Shown here piece by piece: positions 53,771 through 62,841 of a stretch of 64,000 bases of DNA (its first letter is position 1; the number at the start of each line of letters is the position of its first letter). Origin of the DNA: Pseudomonas sp. B33.4 (GTDB lineage Bacteria; Pseudomonadota; Gammaproteobacteria; Pseudomonadales; Pseudomonadaceae); assembly GCF_034555375.1 (NCBI RefSeq), contig NZ_CP140706.1:5617001-5681000 (forward strand), written 5' to 3'. The translations under genes and the position numbers were made by a program. The notes beneath the pieces were generated by a model that was given only the letters and a program-made list of their open reading frames with translations, ran no database searches and was not told the DNA's origin.

Positions 53771-54484
53771 ATGGAAACATGGAAGGAATCACAATTGAAA
53801 CAACTGACGTTTGCCAAGGGAGTAGATGCTGCTTATCCGATTCTGCTGCGATTCGCCGAAAACCTCGGATTCAACTTTTGTGCAATTTCGGTTGTTTCAC
53901 TTCATCGGGACCTGCCTCTTAACACCTTGCAAATCAATAACTACCCCAAGGAATGGAACTCACAATATGAAGAAAACCATTACAGTAAAGTCGATCCACT
54001 GATATCACACTACAATCATTCAATGACGCCCATTGTCTGGTGCGAATCGGTATTTGCCGAGACCCAGCCGATATGGCAGGGATTACAGCAATATGGACTG
54101 CAAAATGGCTGGTCGCAGTCGTTCCATCACGAGCAGAGTGGTTTGTGCAGTATTGTCAGCCTGGCGCGACGACATTGCTCGATCAGCCCTCTGGAGCTGT
54201 ATGAGCATTTCGGTTACATGTTCTATGCCGCCAGTCACTTGAGTGAAATGTTTGCCCGGACGCTGCCGGCTCATTCTCTCAAGCCCAGCCATCCGCACCT
54301 TTCGCCAAGGGAGCTGGAGGTTCTGCAGTTATCTGCCGGCGGTAAAACGGCCTATGAGATCTCGAAGATCCTTAGCCTGAGTGAGCGCACGGTGAACTAC
54401 CACGTGCAAAACGTGATCGAGAAGCTCAACGTCTGCAACAAGATTTCCGCAGTCATAAAGGCCGCCAAAATGCGACTCATCTAG
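53771..54484 (+). CDS. LuxR solo with intact acyl-homoserine-lactone-binding domain
   Basis: 237-aa quorum-sensing type regulator. The N-terminal autoinducer domain keeps the conserved pocket residues in TraR-like spacing: EWNSQY (Trp57/Tyr61 equivalents), VDP (Asp70-Pro71), VW (Trp85). The C-terminal HTH is intact (LSPRELEVLQLSAGGKTAYE, LSERTVNYHVQNVIEKL). ATG at 53771 with GGAG 9 bp ahead; the GTG at 53711 would add a poor N-terminus. No luxI gene is in the window, so it is a solo, related in type to PpoR/SdiA-like proteins. Base composition is lower in GC than the neighbours. Confidence 0.9.
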   Translation: METWKESQLKQLTFAKGVDAAYPILLRFAENLGFNFCAISVVSLHRDLPLNTLQINNYPKEWNSQYEENHYSKVDPLISHYNHSMTPIVWCESVFAETQPIWQGLQQYGLQNGWSQSFHHEQSGLCSIVSLARRHCSISPLELYEHFGYMFYAASHLSEMFARTLPAHSLKPSHPHLSPRELEVLQLSAGGKTAYEISKILSLSERTVNYHVQNVIEKLNVCNKISAVIKAAKMRLI

Positions 54485-54660
54485 TCGATCCAGCCTTGCC
54501 TCGTTTGAAAACATGCAGGTAATAACGACGAAAAAAACGTACCATTTGTGAGCCTCTTGAGTGATGACGCGAACGTTCTGCGTTGCATTCCACTCAGTAG
54601 GTTCCGCCGCACACTGTCAGGCTGCGGAACACCCCGTTGATTACCCTGAGTTCCCGCCCG

Positions 54661-55785
54661 ATGCCTTTGCTTGAAACACCCTTCGCCCAACTCGACCTGA
54701 TCCGCCAGCCTGAACAGCAGAACGAACCGTTGCAAGCCTTCGATGCGGCCGACGAATATCTGCTCAACCATCTGGCGGCACAGCAACCGACGGTGGAAAC
54801 ACGGGTACTGGTGCTCAACGACAGCTTCGGTGCGCTGGCTGCCAGCCTGTTCGGCAAGGTCAAGGTCAGCAGCAGCGGCGACTCCTTCCTGGGGTTTCAG
54901 GGGCTGGAAAAAAACCTGCTGCGCAATGGCCAGGCGTTCGACGCCGTTCGCGGGATCCCTGCCAGCGAGCCATTGGTCGGACCGTTCGACCGGGTGCTGA
55001 TTCGTGTACCGAAAACCCTCGCGTTGCTGGAAGAACAGTTGATCCGCTTGCAAGGGCAGCTCGCACCCGGTGCCGAAGTGGTCGCTGCAGCCATGGTCAA
55101 ACACCTGCCACGCGCTGCCGGTGACTTGCTTGAGCGCTACATCGGCCCGGTACAAGCCTCTCTGGCAGTGAAGAAAGCGCGGCTGTTGATTGCCACACCT
55201 GAAGCAAAAGCACCCGCAGTCTCGCCCTACCCTTCGCGGTATCGCCTCGACGAGCCTTCGATCGAGTTGCTCAACCACGCCAACGTGTTCTGCCGCGAAG
55301 GGCTGGACATCGGCACACGCGCCTTCCTCCCGCATCTGCCGAAAAATCTTGGCAGCGCCCGAGTCGCCGATCTGGGCTGTGGCAACGGGGTTCTGGCCAT
55401 CGCGAGTGCGCTGCAAAACCCCGATGCACATTACACGTTGGTCGACGAGTCGTTCATGGCGGTGCAATCAGCTGCCGAGAACTGGCGCGCAGCGCTGGGC
55501 GATCGCGAGGTGATCGTGCGGGCTGGCGATGGCCTGGCCGGACAGGAGCCGCAATCATTGGATGTGGTGCTGTGCAATCCGCCATTCCATCAGCAACAGG
55601 TGGTTGGCGACTTCCTCGCCTGGCGCATGTTCCAGCAGGCGCGTGAAGCGTTGGTGGTGGGCGGCGCGCTGTACATCGTCGGCAACCGCCATTTGGGTTA
55701 CCACAGCAAACTGGCGCGGTTGTTCCGCGGCGTCGAACAAGTAGCGGCCACGCCGAAATTCGTGATTCTCAAGGCCCGCAAGTAA
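54661..55785 (+). CDS. rlmG: 23S rRNA (guanine-N2) methyltransferase RlmG
   Basis: 374-aa SAM-dependent enzyme methylating G1835 of 23S rRNA. Two Rossmann units as in RsmC/RlmG: the N-terminal one is degenerate (VLVLNDSFGALAAS) and the C-terminal is catalytic, with VADLGCGNGVLAIAS and the N2-guanine motif LCNPPFHQQ. ATG at 54661 (MPLLETPFAQLDLIRQPEQQ). Confidence 0.9.
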   Translation: MPLLETPFAQLDLIRQPEQQNEPLQAFDAADEYLLNHLAAQQPTVETRVLVLNDSFGALAASLFGKVKVSSSGDSFLGFQGLEKNLLRNGQAFDAVRGIPASEPLVGPFDRVLIRVPKTLALLEEQLIRLQGQLAPGAEVVAAAMVKHLPRAAGDLLERYIGPVQASLAVKKARLLIATPEAKAPAVSPYPSRYRLDEPSIELLNHANVFCREGLDIGTRAFLPHLPKNLGSARVADLGCGNGVLAIASALQNPDAHYTLVDESFMAVQSAAENWRAALGDREVIVRAGDGLAGQEPQSLDVVLCNPPFHQQQVVGDFLAWRMFQQAREALVVGGALYIVGNRHLGYHSKLARLFRGVEQVAATPKFVILKARK

Positions 55786-55794
55786 TCCCGAGGC

Positions 55795-55820
55795 AAAAAA
55801 AACCCTCCGCGAGGAGGGTT
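55795..55820 (-). terminator. Terminator of the cioAB-DUF2474 unit
   Basis: Hairpin aaccctcc-gcga-ggagggtt with a run of eight T on the minus strand, 37 bp after the DUF2474 stop. It may also mark the end of rlmG. Confidence 0.85.
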
Positions 55821-55856
55821 GCAAAGCCGTACCCGAAGGCGCCGGGACGGGATGAT

Positions 55857-56024
55857 TCAGTGTGTCGTCAGACCTGCGGCATTCATGAACATGCGCATCA
55901 GGCTAGCGGCGATAAACAGCACGCCAACACTGCCGACCCAGATCAGGGCCAACCAGCCGAGCCGCTGCCACAGCGGTTTTTTTTCGGCTTCTTCAATGTC
56001 GTGCAGGGAATGTTTGCCGGTCAT
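55857..56024 (-). CDS. DUF2474 small membrane protein of the cyanide-insensitive oxidase
   Basis: 55 aa, MTGKHSLHDIEEAEKKPLWQ, then one membrane helix RLGWLALIWVGSVGVLFIAA and SLMRMFMNAAGLTTH. The DUF2474 family occurs next to cioAB and is presumed to be a small oxidase subunit, like CydX for cytochrome bd, but I know of no direct proof. 70 bp after cioB on the same strand, before the terminator. Confidence 0.83.
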   Translation of the reverse strand: MTGKHSLHDIEEAEKKPLWQRLGWLALIWVGSVGVLFIAASLMRMFMNAAGLTTH

Positions 56025-56064
56025 TGCTTCGATCCTCAGTCAGATCGATGGCGCCACTACCGAC

Positions 56065-56092
56065 GCCATCGCGGGCAGGCCCGCTCCCACAG
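56065..56092. repeat. Single REP (class A-like)
   Basis: gccatcgcgggcaggcccgc + tcccacag, one arm only, in the 70-bp cioB-DUF2474 gap. A solitary copy inside an operon could affect mRNA stability. Confidence 0.7.
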
Positions 56093-56094
56093 GT

Positions 56095-57102
56095 TTAGTG
56101 ATAGCCGTCTTCATGGGTAACCTTGCCGCGGAACACGTAGTAGCTCCAGAAGGTGTAACCCAGGATGAACGGGATGATGAACAGCGTGCCCACCAGCATG
56201 AAGCCCTGACTTTGCGGCGGCGCGGCGGCGTCCCAGATCGAGATCGACGGCGGCACGATGTTCGGCCACAGGCTGATGCCCAGGCCGCTGTAGCCAAGAA
56301 AGATCAGCACCAGGGTCAGCAGGAACGGCATGTAGTTGGCATTGCGCGCCACGGCGCGGATCAGCCCGTACATCGTCACCAGCACCAGAATCGGTACCGG
56401 CATGAACCAGAACAGGTTAGGCATGCTGAACCAGCGTGAGGCGATTTCCGGGTGAGCCAGCGGCGTCCACAGGCTGACGACACCGATCACCGCGAGCAGC
56501 ACGAAGGCCAGAGGCCGGGCCAGATTGTGCATCTGCTCTTGCAGCTTGCCTTCGGTCTTCATGATCAACCAGGTGCAGCCAAGCAAGGCGTACGCCACCA
56601 CCAGTGCGGCGCCGCAGAACAGCGTAAACGGCGTCAGCCAGTCGAGTGATCCGCCGGCGAACTGCCGATTGACCACTGGCAAACCGTCGATGAATGCACC
56701 CAGCGCCACGCCCTGGAAGAACGTTGCCGCGACCGAACCACCGATGAAGGCCTTGTCCCATAGATGACGTTTGTCATCCTTGGCCTTGAAGCGGAACTCG
56801 AACGCCACGCCACGGAAGATCAGGCCGATCAACATAAAGATCAGCGGCAGGTACAGCGCCGACAACACCACCGAATACGCCAGCGGGAACGCGCCGAACA
56901 GCGCCGCACCACCCAACACCAGCCAGGTTTCGTTGCCGTCCCAGACCGGGGCGACGGTGTTCATCATCACGTCACGGTCGACCTTGCCGGGGATGAACGG
57001 GAAGAGAATCCCGATGCCCAGATCGAAGCCGTCCATGACCACGTACATCATGATGCCGAAGATGATGATCACGGCCCAGATCAGCGGAAGATCAATACCC
57101 AT
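56095..57102 (-). CDS. cioB: Cyanide-insensitive terminal oxidase subunit II CioB
   Basis: 335-aa inner-membrane subunit of the bd-type quinol oxidase. About eight membrane segments; start MGIDLPLIWAVIIIFGIMMY, then VVMDGFDLGIGILFPF and VWDGNETWLVLGGAALFGAF, which are bd subunit II motifs. 3 bp after cioA. Confidence 0.94.
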   Translation of the reverse strand: MGIDLPLIWAVIIIFGIMMYVVMDGFDLGIGILFPFIPGKVDRDVMMNTVAPVWDGNETWLVLGGAALFGAFPLAYSVVLSALYLPLIFMLIGLIFRGVAFEFRFKAKDDKRHLWDKAFIGGSVAATFFQGVALGAFIDGLPVVNRQFAGGSLDWLTPFTLFCGAALVVAYALLGCTWLIMKTEGKLQEQMHNLARPLAFVLLAVIGVVSLWTPLAHPEIASRWFSMPNLFWFMPVPILVLVTMYGLIRAVARNANYMPFLLTLVLIFLGYSGLGISLWPNIVPPSISIWDAAAPPQSQGFMLVGTLFIIPFILGYTFWSYYVFRGKVTHEDGYH

Positions 57103-57105
57103 GGC

Positions 57106-58551
57106 TCAAATCTCCTTGGTCAGGCTGGGGGTGTCGTCGTGATCGGCATCGACCGAATCGTCGGCGGCAGACAACGGACGCGCCGGTGTACGCTGTTTGC
57201 CCGGACCACCGTCCGGCGTTTCCGCGCCCTCGCTGATCTTCGGCCCTTTGCGCACCAGACGCATCATGTAGCCGAGCCCCGCACCAAACAGCGCGAAATA
57301 CACCACCACAAACATGATCAGGGTGATGCTCATCTGCATGAAGCTGTGGTTGGAGGACGCGTCCGCCGTGCGCATCAGCCCGTAGACCACCCACGGCTGA
57401 CGACCGATTTCCGTAGTGAACCAGCCAGCGAGAATCGCGATCAGGCCGGACGGCCCCATCCACAACGCCAGATAGAGGAACGGCCGCGAAGTGTAGAGCG
57501 TGTCGCGTTTACGCAGCCACAGACTCCACAGACCGGTGAAGATCATCAGGAAACCGAGGCCGACCATGACACGGAACGACCAGAACACGATGGTCGAATT
57601 CGGCCGGTCTTCTGGCGGGAATTCCTTGAGTGCCGGCACCTGTTTATCCAGCGAGTGGGTGAGAATCAAGCTGCCGAGGTACGGGATCTCCACGGCGAAT
57701 TTGGTTTTCTCTTCTTTCATGTCCGGCCAGCCGAACAGGATCAGCGGCGTGGCTTCGTCGCCTTTGTTTTCCCAGTGTCCCTCGATCGCAGCGATTTTCG
57801 CCGGCTGATGCTCGAGGGTGTTGAGGCCATGGAAGTCGCCGATGACGGCCTGGATCGGCGCGACGATCAACGCCATCCACATCGCCATCGACAGCATGGT
57901 GCGGATCGCCGGGTTGTCCTTGCCGCGCAGCAGGTGCCAGGCCGCTGAGGAACCGACGAAGAACGCTGTGGCCACAAACGCTGCGGTCGCCATGTGCATC
58001 AAGCGATAGGGGAACGACGGGTTAAAAATAATCGCTAGCCAATCGGTCGGAATTACCTGACCGTTGATGATTTCAAAGCCCTGCGGCGTTTGCATCCAGC
58101 TGTTGGAGGCGAGAATCCAGAAGGTCGAAATCAGCGTGCCGATGGCCACCATCACCGTGGAGAAAAAGTGCAATCCGCGCCCGACCTTGTTCCAGCCGAA
58201 CAGCATGACCCCGAGGAAACCGGCCTCGAGGAAGAATGCCGTGAGCACTTCATAGGTCAACAACGGCCCGGTGACGGCGCCGGCGAAGTCCGAGAAGCGG
58301 CTCCAGTTGGTGCCGAACTGGTAGGCCATGACCAACCCGGAGACCACGCCCATACCGAAGTTGACGGCGAAGATCTTCGACCAGAAATGGTAGAGGTCAC
58401 GGTAAGTGTCGTTACGGGTTTTCAGCCACAGGCCTTCAAGCACCGCAAGGTAACTCGCCAAGCCAATGGTGATGGCCGGGAACAGGATGTGGAACGAGAT
58501 GGTGAACGCGAACTGAATTCGGGCGAGATCTAGTGCCTCTAAACCGAACAT
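57106..58551 (-). CDS. cioA: Cyanide-insensitive terminal oxidase subunit I CioA
   Basis: 481-aa inner-membrane subunit carrying the haems of the bd-type quinol oxidase. N-terminus FGLEALDLARIQFAFTISFH with His ligand; haem Glu and Met regions present; GRQPWVVYGLMRTADASSNH. The quinol loop is short, which separates CIO from E. coli CydA. ATG at 58551 with GAGGAAG 6 bp before it; the longer frame is not supported. A perfect ANR box lies upstream. Confidence 0.95.
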   Translation of the reverse strand: MFGLEALDLARIQFAFTISFHILFPAITIGLASYLAVLEGLWLKTRNDTYRDLYHFWSKIFAVNFGMGVVSGLVMAYQFGTNWSRFSDFAGAVTGPLLTYEVLTAFFLEAGFLGVMLFGWNKVGRGLHFFSTVMVAIGTLISTFWILASNSWMQTPQGFEIINGQVIPTDWLAIIFNPSFPYRLMHMATAAFVATAFFVGSSAAWHLLRGKDNPAIRTMLSMAMWMALIVAPIQAVIGDFHGLNTLEHQPAKIAAIEGHWENKGDEATPLILFGWPDMKEEKTKFAVEIPYLGSLILTHSLDKQVPALKEFPPEDRPNSTIVFWSFRVMVGLGFLMIFTGLWSLWLRKRDTLYTSRPFLYLALWMGPSGLIAILAGWFTTEIGRQPWVVYGLMRTADASSNHSFMQMSITLIMFVVVYFALFGAGLGYMMRLVRKGPKISEGAETPDGGPGKQRTPARPLSAADDSVDADHDDTPSLTKEI

Positions 58552-59010
58552 ATGGCTTCCTCTGTCAGGTAGTACCGGCTGCGGACCTGGAGGCCTGCAC
58601 CCACTGCCCCCACGGATATGGAGTGCGGCGAATTCTGATTCGTTCTTTTTAAACAACCATCGCAACGCAGGGAGTCTGGCCAACTGGCCACCGGATCAAT
58701 TCCTTTTGGGTCTTGATCTGGATCAAGCAACGTTGAAAGAGTAGTCCCATTTTTGCCGTTGAACGGCGTGGTCGTTTGCCGCGTGACAAGTTGCCTCATA
58801 ACCGTGGCAAAGCCCTGCAACAAATCCCCGGAGCATTGGCAGCGAGAAAAACAGTACAGATCTCGAGGACGGCGCTAGTCCCCGAACAGCAGAATCAATC
58901 TGCTCCGCAAAAAAATCGATGTCCTCCTAACTAAATTTTTTGTCATAGCAACTTCCTGTTACAGACTGGTGATAACCTCGCGATTCCCCTCGAGCCAGAC
59001 CTGCCTTCAG
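58552..59010. other. Divergent cioA/MFS promoter region
   Basis: 459 bp. It contains the ANR box at 58713-58726. A further A/T-rich part lies at 58900-58960. No gene or terminator recognised. Confidence 0.55.
58713..58726. promoter_or_regulatory. ANR/FNR box
   Basis: TTGATCTGGATCAA is a perfect match to TTGAT-N4-ATCAA. It is 162 bp from the cioA start and 284 bp from the MFS start. In P. aeruginosa ANR represses cioAB at low oxygen, so control of cioAB is the likelier role. Confidence 0.82.
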
Positions 59011-60249
59011 ATGCCCAGCCAAGCGCCCCTGCTGTTACGTCATCACCGACCATTTCTCGCTTTCTGGTTCGCGCGGATCTTCACCGCCAGCGGTTTTCAG
59101 ATGCTCACCGTGGCGATCGGCTGGAACCTCTATCAACTGACCGGCAACGTCCTTGATCTGGGTCTGGTCGGGCTGGTCGAATTTGCTCCGCGCGTGCTGT
59201 TCATGCTGCACACCGGACATGTCGCCGATCGCTATGACCGACGCAAAGTCGCGGCTATCTGTCAGTCGCTGCAGGCATTGATCGCCTTGGCGCTGGCCAT
59301 TGGTAGCGCCACCGATCACGTGACCCGCGAGATGATCTTCATCCTCGCCTTCCTGCTCGGCGCGGCGCGTTCGTTCGAGATGCCGACCACTCAAGCTCTG
59401 CTGCCGAGCATCGTGCCCAGCGCGCTATTTCCCCGGGCAGTGGCAGCGGCCCAGTCGGCGCAGCAGTCAGCAACCATCGTCGCCCCGGCCCTGGGTGGTT
59501 TGCTCTATGCATTCGGCAGCGTCTGGGTCTATGGCCCGACCGTGCTGCTCTACGTCATTGCCTGCACCTTGATGCTCAACCTGCCCGCGCGGCAAACGCC
59601 TCTGAACAAAGGCAAAGCCACGCTGGACTCGTTATTGGCCGGGATTCGCTTCATTCGCAGCCGCCCGGACATTCTCGGGGCGATCTCGCTGGATCTGTTT
59701 GCGGTGTTGCTCGGCGGTGCCACGGCGTTGCTGCCGGTGTTCGCCAAAGACATTCTGCTGACCGGGCCGTGGGGCCTCGGCCTGCTGCGTTCGGCACCTG
59801 CGGTCGGCGCACTGGGGATGTCGCTGTTCCTCGCGCGATTTGCCGTAGAGCGCAATGTCGGCCGGGTGATGTTCACCGCGGTCGGCATCTTCGGCGTCGC
59901 GACCATCGCCTTCGGTCTGTCGACCTCGTTCTGGTTCTCGCTGGCAGTGCTGGTGGTACTCGGTGCGGCGGACATGATCAGCATGGTCATCCGCGCGTCT
60001 TTCGTGCAACTGGAAACCCCGGACGAAATGCGCGGCCGGGTCAGCGCGGTGAACGGGCTGTTTATCGGTGCTTCAAATCAGCTGGGCGAATTCGAATCCG
60101 GCGTCACCGCCCACTGGTTCGGCACCGTGCCGGCGGTGGTCATGGGCGGGATCGGCACACTGGTGGTGACGGGGACGTGGATCAAGTTGTTCCCGACATT
60201 GGCTAACCGCGATCGGATGCATGTGCCGGTGGAAGAGGTGAAGGTCTGA
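59011..60249 (+). CDS. MFS exporter, EntS-like (MFS_3 family)
   Basis: 412-aa, twelve membrane segments. Loop 2-3 motif GHVADRYDRRKVAAIC and the DEMRGRVSAVNGLFIGASNQ block at the second half are typical of the EntS/MFS_3 group, whose members export siderophores or drugs. The substrate is not predictable. Start uncertain: ATG at 59011 (MPSQAPLLLRHHRPFLAFWF) has no strong ribosome-binding site; a GTG at 58969 is the alternative. Confidence 0.85.
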   Translation: MPSQAPLLLRHHRPFLAFWFARIFTASGFQMLTVAIGWNLYQLTGNVLDLGLVGLVEFAPRVLFMLHTGHVADRYDRRKVAAICQSLQALIALALAIGSATDHVTREMIFILAFLLGAARSFEMPTTQALLPSIVPSALFPRAVAAAQSAQQSATIVAPALGGLLYAFGSVWVYGPTVLLYVIACTLMLNLPARQTPLNKGKATLDSLLAGIRFIRSRPDILGAISLDLFAVLLGGATALLPVFAKDILLTGPWGLGLLRSAPAVGALGMSLFLARFAVERNVGRVMFTAVGIFGVATIAFGLSTSFWFSLAVLVVLGAADMISMVIRASFVQLETPDEMRGRVSAVNGLFIGASNQLGEFESGVTAHWFGTVPAVVMGGIGTLVVTGTWIKLFPTLANRDRMHVPVEEVKV

Positions 60250-60261
60250 AGCGATCCAGAC

Positions 60262-60807
60262 CTACAACTCCCCCGCCACTTTCCCCCGCAAGGCCTTGCC
60301 GCCCAGTTGCTCGACCAGCGTCAGGGCAAATTCCAGCGCAGCGCTGGAGCCTTGGGCAGTGACGCAGTTGCCATCGACTACCACCGGTTGATCAACAAAC
60401 GTACAACTCGAGAGTTGATGGCTGGCGCTGGGCAGGCAGGTCATGCGCCGCTGGCGCAGCACGCCGAAGCTTTGCAGGGCGACGGCCGGGGATTCGGCGA
60501 TGGCGGCGAACAGGCGTCCGGCGCTGGATTGATCCTTGAGCAGTTGTTGCAGCGGTTGATGCGCCGCCAGATGCTGCGCACCGACGGCGCCGCCGGGCAG
60601 GACGATCAGATCGAAAGTCTGCGCCAGCACGTCGACCAGCATGCCGTCGGCGGTCAGGCGCGTGCCGCGAGCGCAGGTCAGCATGCGTCGTCCTTCAATA
60701 CTGGCGGCGACCACTTCGATGCCGGCGCGGCGCAACACATCGATCAGGGTCACGCTTTGCAGATCATCGATGCCCTCGGCGAGGGTAATCAGGGCTCTAA
60801 AGGTCAT
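60262..60807 (-). CDS. DJ-1/PfpI family protein lacking catalytic residues
   Basis: 181 aa and clearly alignable along its length with human DJ-1 (LITLAEGIDDLQSVTLIDVL, DLIVLPGGAVGAQHL, SAALEFALTLVEQLGG). The nucleophile-elbow Cys (AAICAGP in DJ-1) reads AAIAESP; Glu18 corresponds to Gln (DDLQSV); His126 corresponds to Leu (TCLPSAS). A hydrolase/deglycase reaction via Cys is therefore unlikely. Start at 60807 (MTFRALITLAEGID). Cytoplasmic. Convergent with the MFS gene. Confidence 0.87.
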   Translation of the reverse strand: MTFRALITLAEGIDDLQSVTLIDVLRRAGIEVVAASIEGRRMLTCARGTRLTADGMLVDVLAQTFDLIVLPGGAVGAQHLAAHQPLQQLLKDQSSAGRLFAAIAESPAVALQSFGVLRQRRMTCLPSASHQLSSCTFVDQPVVVDGNCVTAQGSSAALEFALTLVEQLGGKALRGKVAGEL

Positions 60808-60873
60808 GGGCGTTATCCGCTGGGTGATACTTGAAGCGTAGTCAGCTTCACCCGGATCGCGCTGCAACAGCCG

Positions 60874-61323
60874 TTACTTGATGTAAAGCTGGGTCGACAT
60901 CGTGTTGCGTGGCGCGTTGATGGAAGTGTTGCTGAAGCTGAAGGTACCTTCCTGCTTGCCCGCCAGATCGAAGGTATAAAGAGAACCGACGGTCTTATTA
61001 CCGGGAGTGCATTCGGTCAGGTTGCCGTTATCAAAAGCACACACCGGGGCACGTGTGCCGTTCACTTCAAAACCGTCCAGTGCGACATGAGGCTGGCTCT
61101 TGCCGTAGCCGACTTCGAGCACGTAGACCTTGATATTCGGTCCGCTGTGATTGCATTGGGTCTGCGTCTGCCCATCGCCGATGTCTTCGAGGCCGCAGGC
61201 AGGCGATTGCACCTTGATGACTTTCACTTGCGTCAACGGCGGTGCCGATGCCGCCCAGGCCGGCGACATCCCGGCCGTCAGCGTTGCGATTAACCCGAAA
61301 GCGTTCATCCAGCGCTTGCTCAT
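60874..61323 (-). CDS. Secreted four-cysteine protein, unknown function
   Basis: 149 aa with signal peptide (MSKRWMNAFGLIATLTAGMS, cut near AWA-A). The mature part is beta-rich and has four Cys (SPACGLED, TQTQCNHSG, APVCAFDN, LTECTPGN), suitable for two disulfides; it ends in STQLYIK. I do not recognise the family. 66 bp upstream of the DJ-1-like gene on the same strand; co-transcription is possible. Confidence 0.75.
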   Translation of the reverse strand: MSKRWMNAFGLIATLTAGMSPAWAASAPPLTQVKVIKVQSPACGLEDIGDGQTQTQCNHSGPNIKVYVLEVGYGKSQPHVALDGFEVNGTRAPVCAFDNGNLTECTPGNKTVGSLYTFDLAGKQEGTFSFSNTSINAPRNTMSTQLYIK

Positions 61324-61545
61324 GCGTTCCCCACCCCGAAAAAATCAGCGCGCAGTATGGCGCAGTTGGCTTCAACGTAAAACTTCGCCGACGATCGACA
61401 CCAACAACCGCCATATTCCTCACGCTGCTGGTATGATGCGCGGCTTTTTCCGGCCCACCACAATTTTTCAGGCGCTTGCGACGGTCTGTGCTTTGCTGTT
61501 GAGGTCGATACATTCACGGCGCCACGCGCGCCACGGGGAGCAGAC

Positions 61546-62841
61546 ATGCTGGAAAGGCTGTTTCAACTCAAGGCACACAACACCAACGTGCGCACCGAGA
61601 TTCTGGCGGGCATCACGACTTTCTTGGCCATGGCCTACATTCTGTTCGTCAACCCGAGCATTCTCGGCGAGACCGGCATGGACAAAGGCGCGGTGTTTGT
61701 CGCCACCTGTCTGGCGGCCGCCATCGGCTCGACAGTGATGGGTCTGATCGCCAACTACCCGATTGCCCTCGCTCCGGGCATGGGCCTGAACGCTTTCTTC
61801 ACCTACACCGTGGTCTTGCACATGGGCCACACTTGGCAAGTGGCGCTGGGTGCGGTGTTCATTTCGGCAGTGCTGTTCTTCCTGCTGTCGATCTTCCGCA
61901 TCCGTGAATGGATCATCAACAGCATCCCGCTACCACTGCGCTCGGCGATTGCTGCCGGTATCGGTCTGTTCCTGGCGCTGATCGCACTGCATAACGCCGG
62001 TATCGTCGTCAGCAATCCAGCGACCATGGTCGGCCTTGGTGACCTGAAAGCGCCGGCACCGATTCTCGCCACCCTGGGTTTTGCCCTGATCGTTGCCCTC
62101 GAAGCGCTGAAAGTGCGCGGCGCCGTGCTGATCGGCATTCTGGCGGTGACCATCATTTCGATCGTGATGGGCTTCACCCCGTTTGGTGGCGTTACCTCGA
62201 TGCCACCTTCGCTGGCTCCGACTTTCCTGCAACTGGACATCAAAGGTGCACTGGACATCGGTCTGGTCAGCGTGATTTTTGCCTTCCTGTTCGTCGACCT
62301 GTTCGACAACTCCGGCACCCTTATCGGCGTCGCCAAGCGCGCCGGCCTGATGGGCAAGGACGGCCACATGCCGAAAATGGGGCGTGCACTGATCGCTGAC
62401 AGCACCGCGGCCATGGCCGGTTCGTTGCTGGGTACTTCGACCACCACCAGTTACATCGAATCCGCTGCCGGCGTGAGTGCGGGCGGCCGTACCGGTCTGA
62501 CGGCCATCGTTGTGGCGATTCTGTTCCTGCTGGCACTGTTCTTTTCGCCACTGGCGGCCAGCGTTCCGGCGTTCGCCACCGCGCCGGCGCTGCTGTTCGT
62601 CGCCGTGTTGATGACTTCGGGCCTGGCGGAAATAGACTGGGACGACATCACCGTCGCCGCACCGGTCGTGGTGACCGCGCTGGCCATGCCGTTCACTTAC
62701 TCGATTGCCAACGGCATCGCGTTCGGTTTCATCTCCTGGACCGTGATCAAGCTGCTGTCCGGTCGTGCCCGTGAGCTGAACCCGGCGCTGGTGATTTTGT
62801 CGATTCTGTTCGTGATCAAGTTGGGTTGGTTCAACGCATGA
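61546..62841 (+). CDS. NCS2 purine permease (AzgA/AdeP type)
   Basis: 431-aa inner-membrane proton symporter for adenine, guanine and/or hypoxanthine. N-terminus [20 protein letters not shown], the block [17 protein letters not shown] and the conserved [20 protein letters not shown] are AzgA signatures, unlike UraA/xanthine carriers. The TGA overlaps the trmA ATG (ATGA), so translation is coupled. Confidence 0.92.
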   Translation: MLERLFQLKAHNTNVRTEILAGITTFLAMAYILFVNPSILGETGMDKGAVFVATCLAAAIGSTVMGLIANYPIALAPGMGLNAFFTYTVVLHMGHTWQVALGAVFISAVLFFLLSIFRIREWIINSIPLPLRSAIAAGIGLFLALIALHNAGIVVSNPATMVGLGDLKAPAPILATLGFALIVALEALKVRGAVLIGILAVTIISIVMGFTPFGGVTSMPPSLAPTFLQLDIKGALDIGLVSVIFAFLFVDLFDNSGTLIGVAKRAGLMGKDGHMPKMGRALIADSTAAMAGSLLGTSTTTSYIESAAGVSAGGRTGLTAIVVAILFLLALFFSPLAASVPAFATAPALLFVAVLMTSGLAEIDWDDITVAAPVVVTALAMPFTYSIANGIAFGFISWTVIKLLSGRARELNPALVILSILFVIKLGWFNA

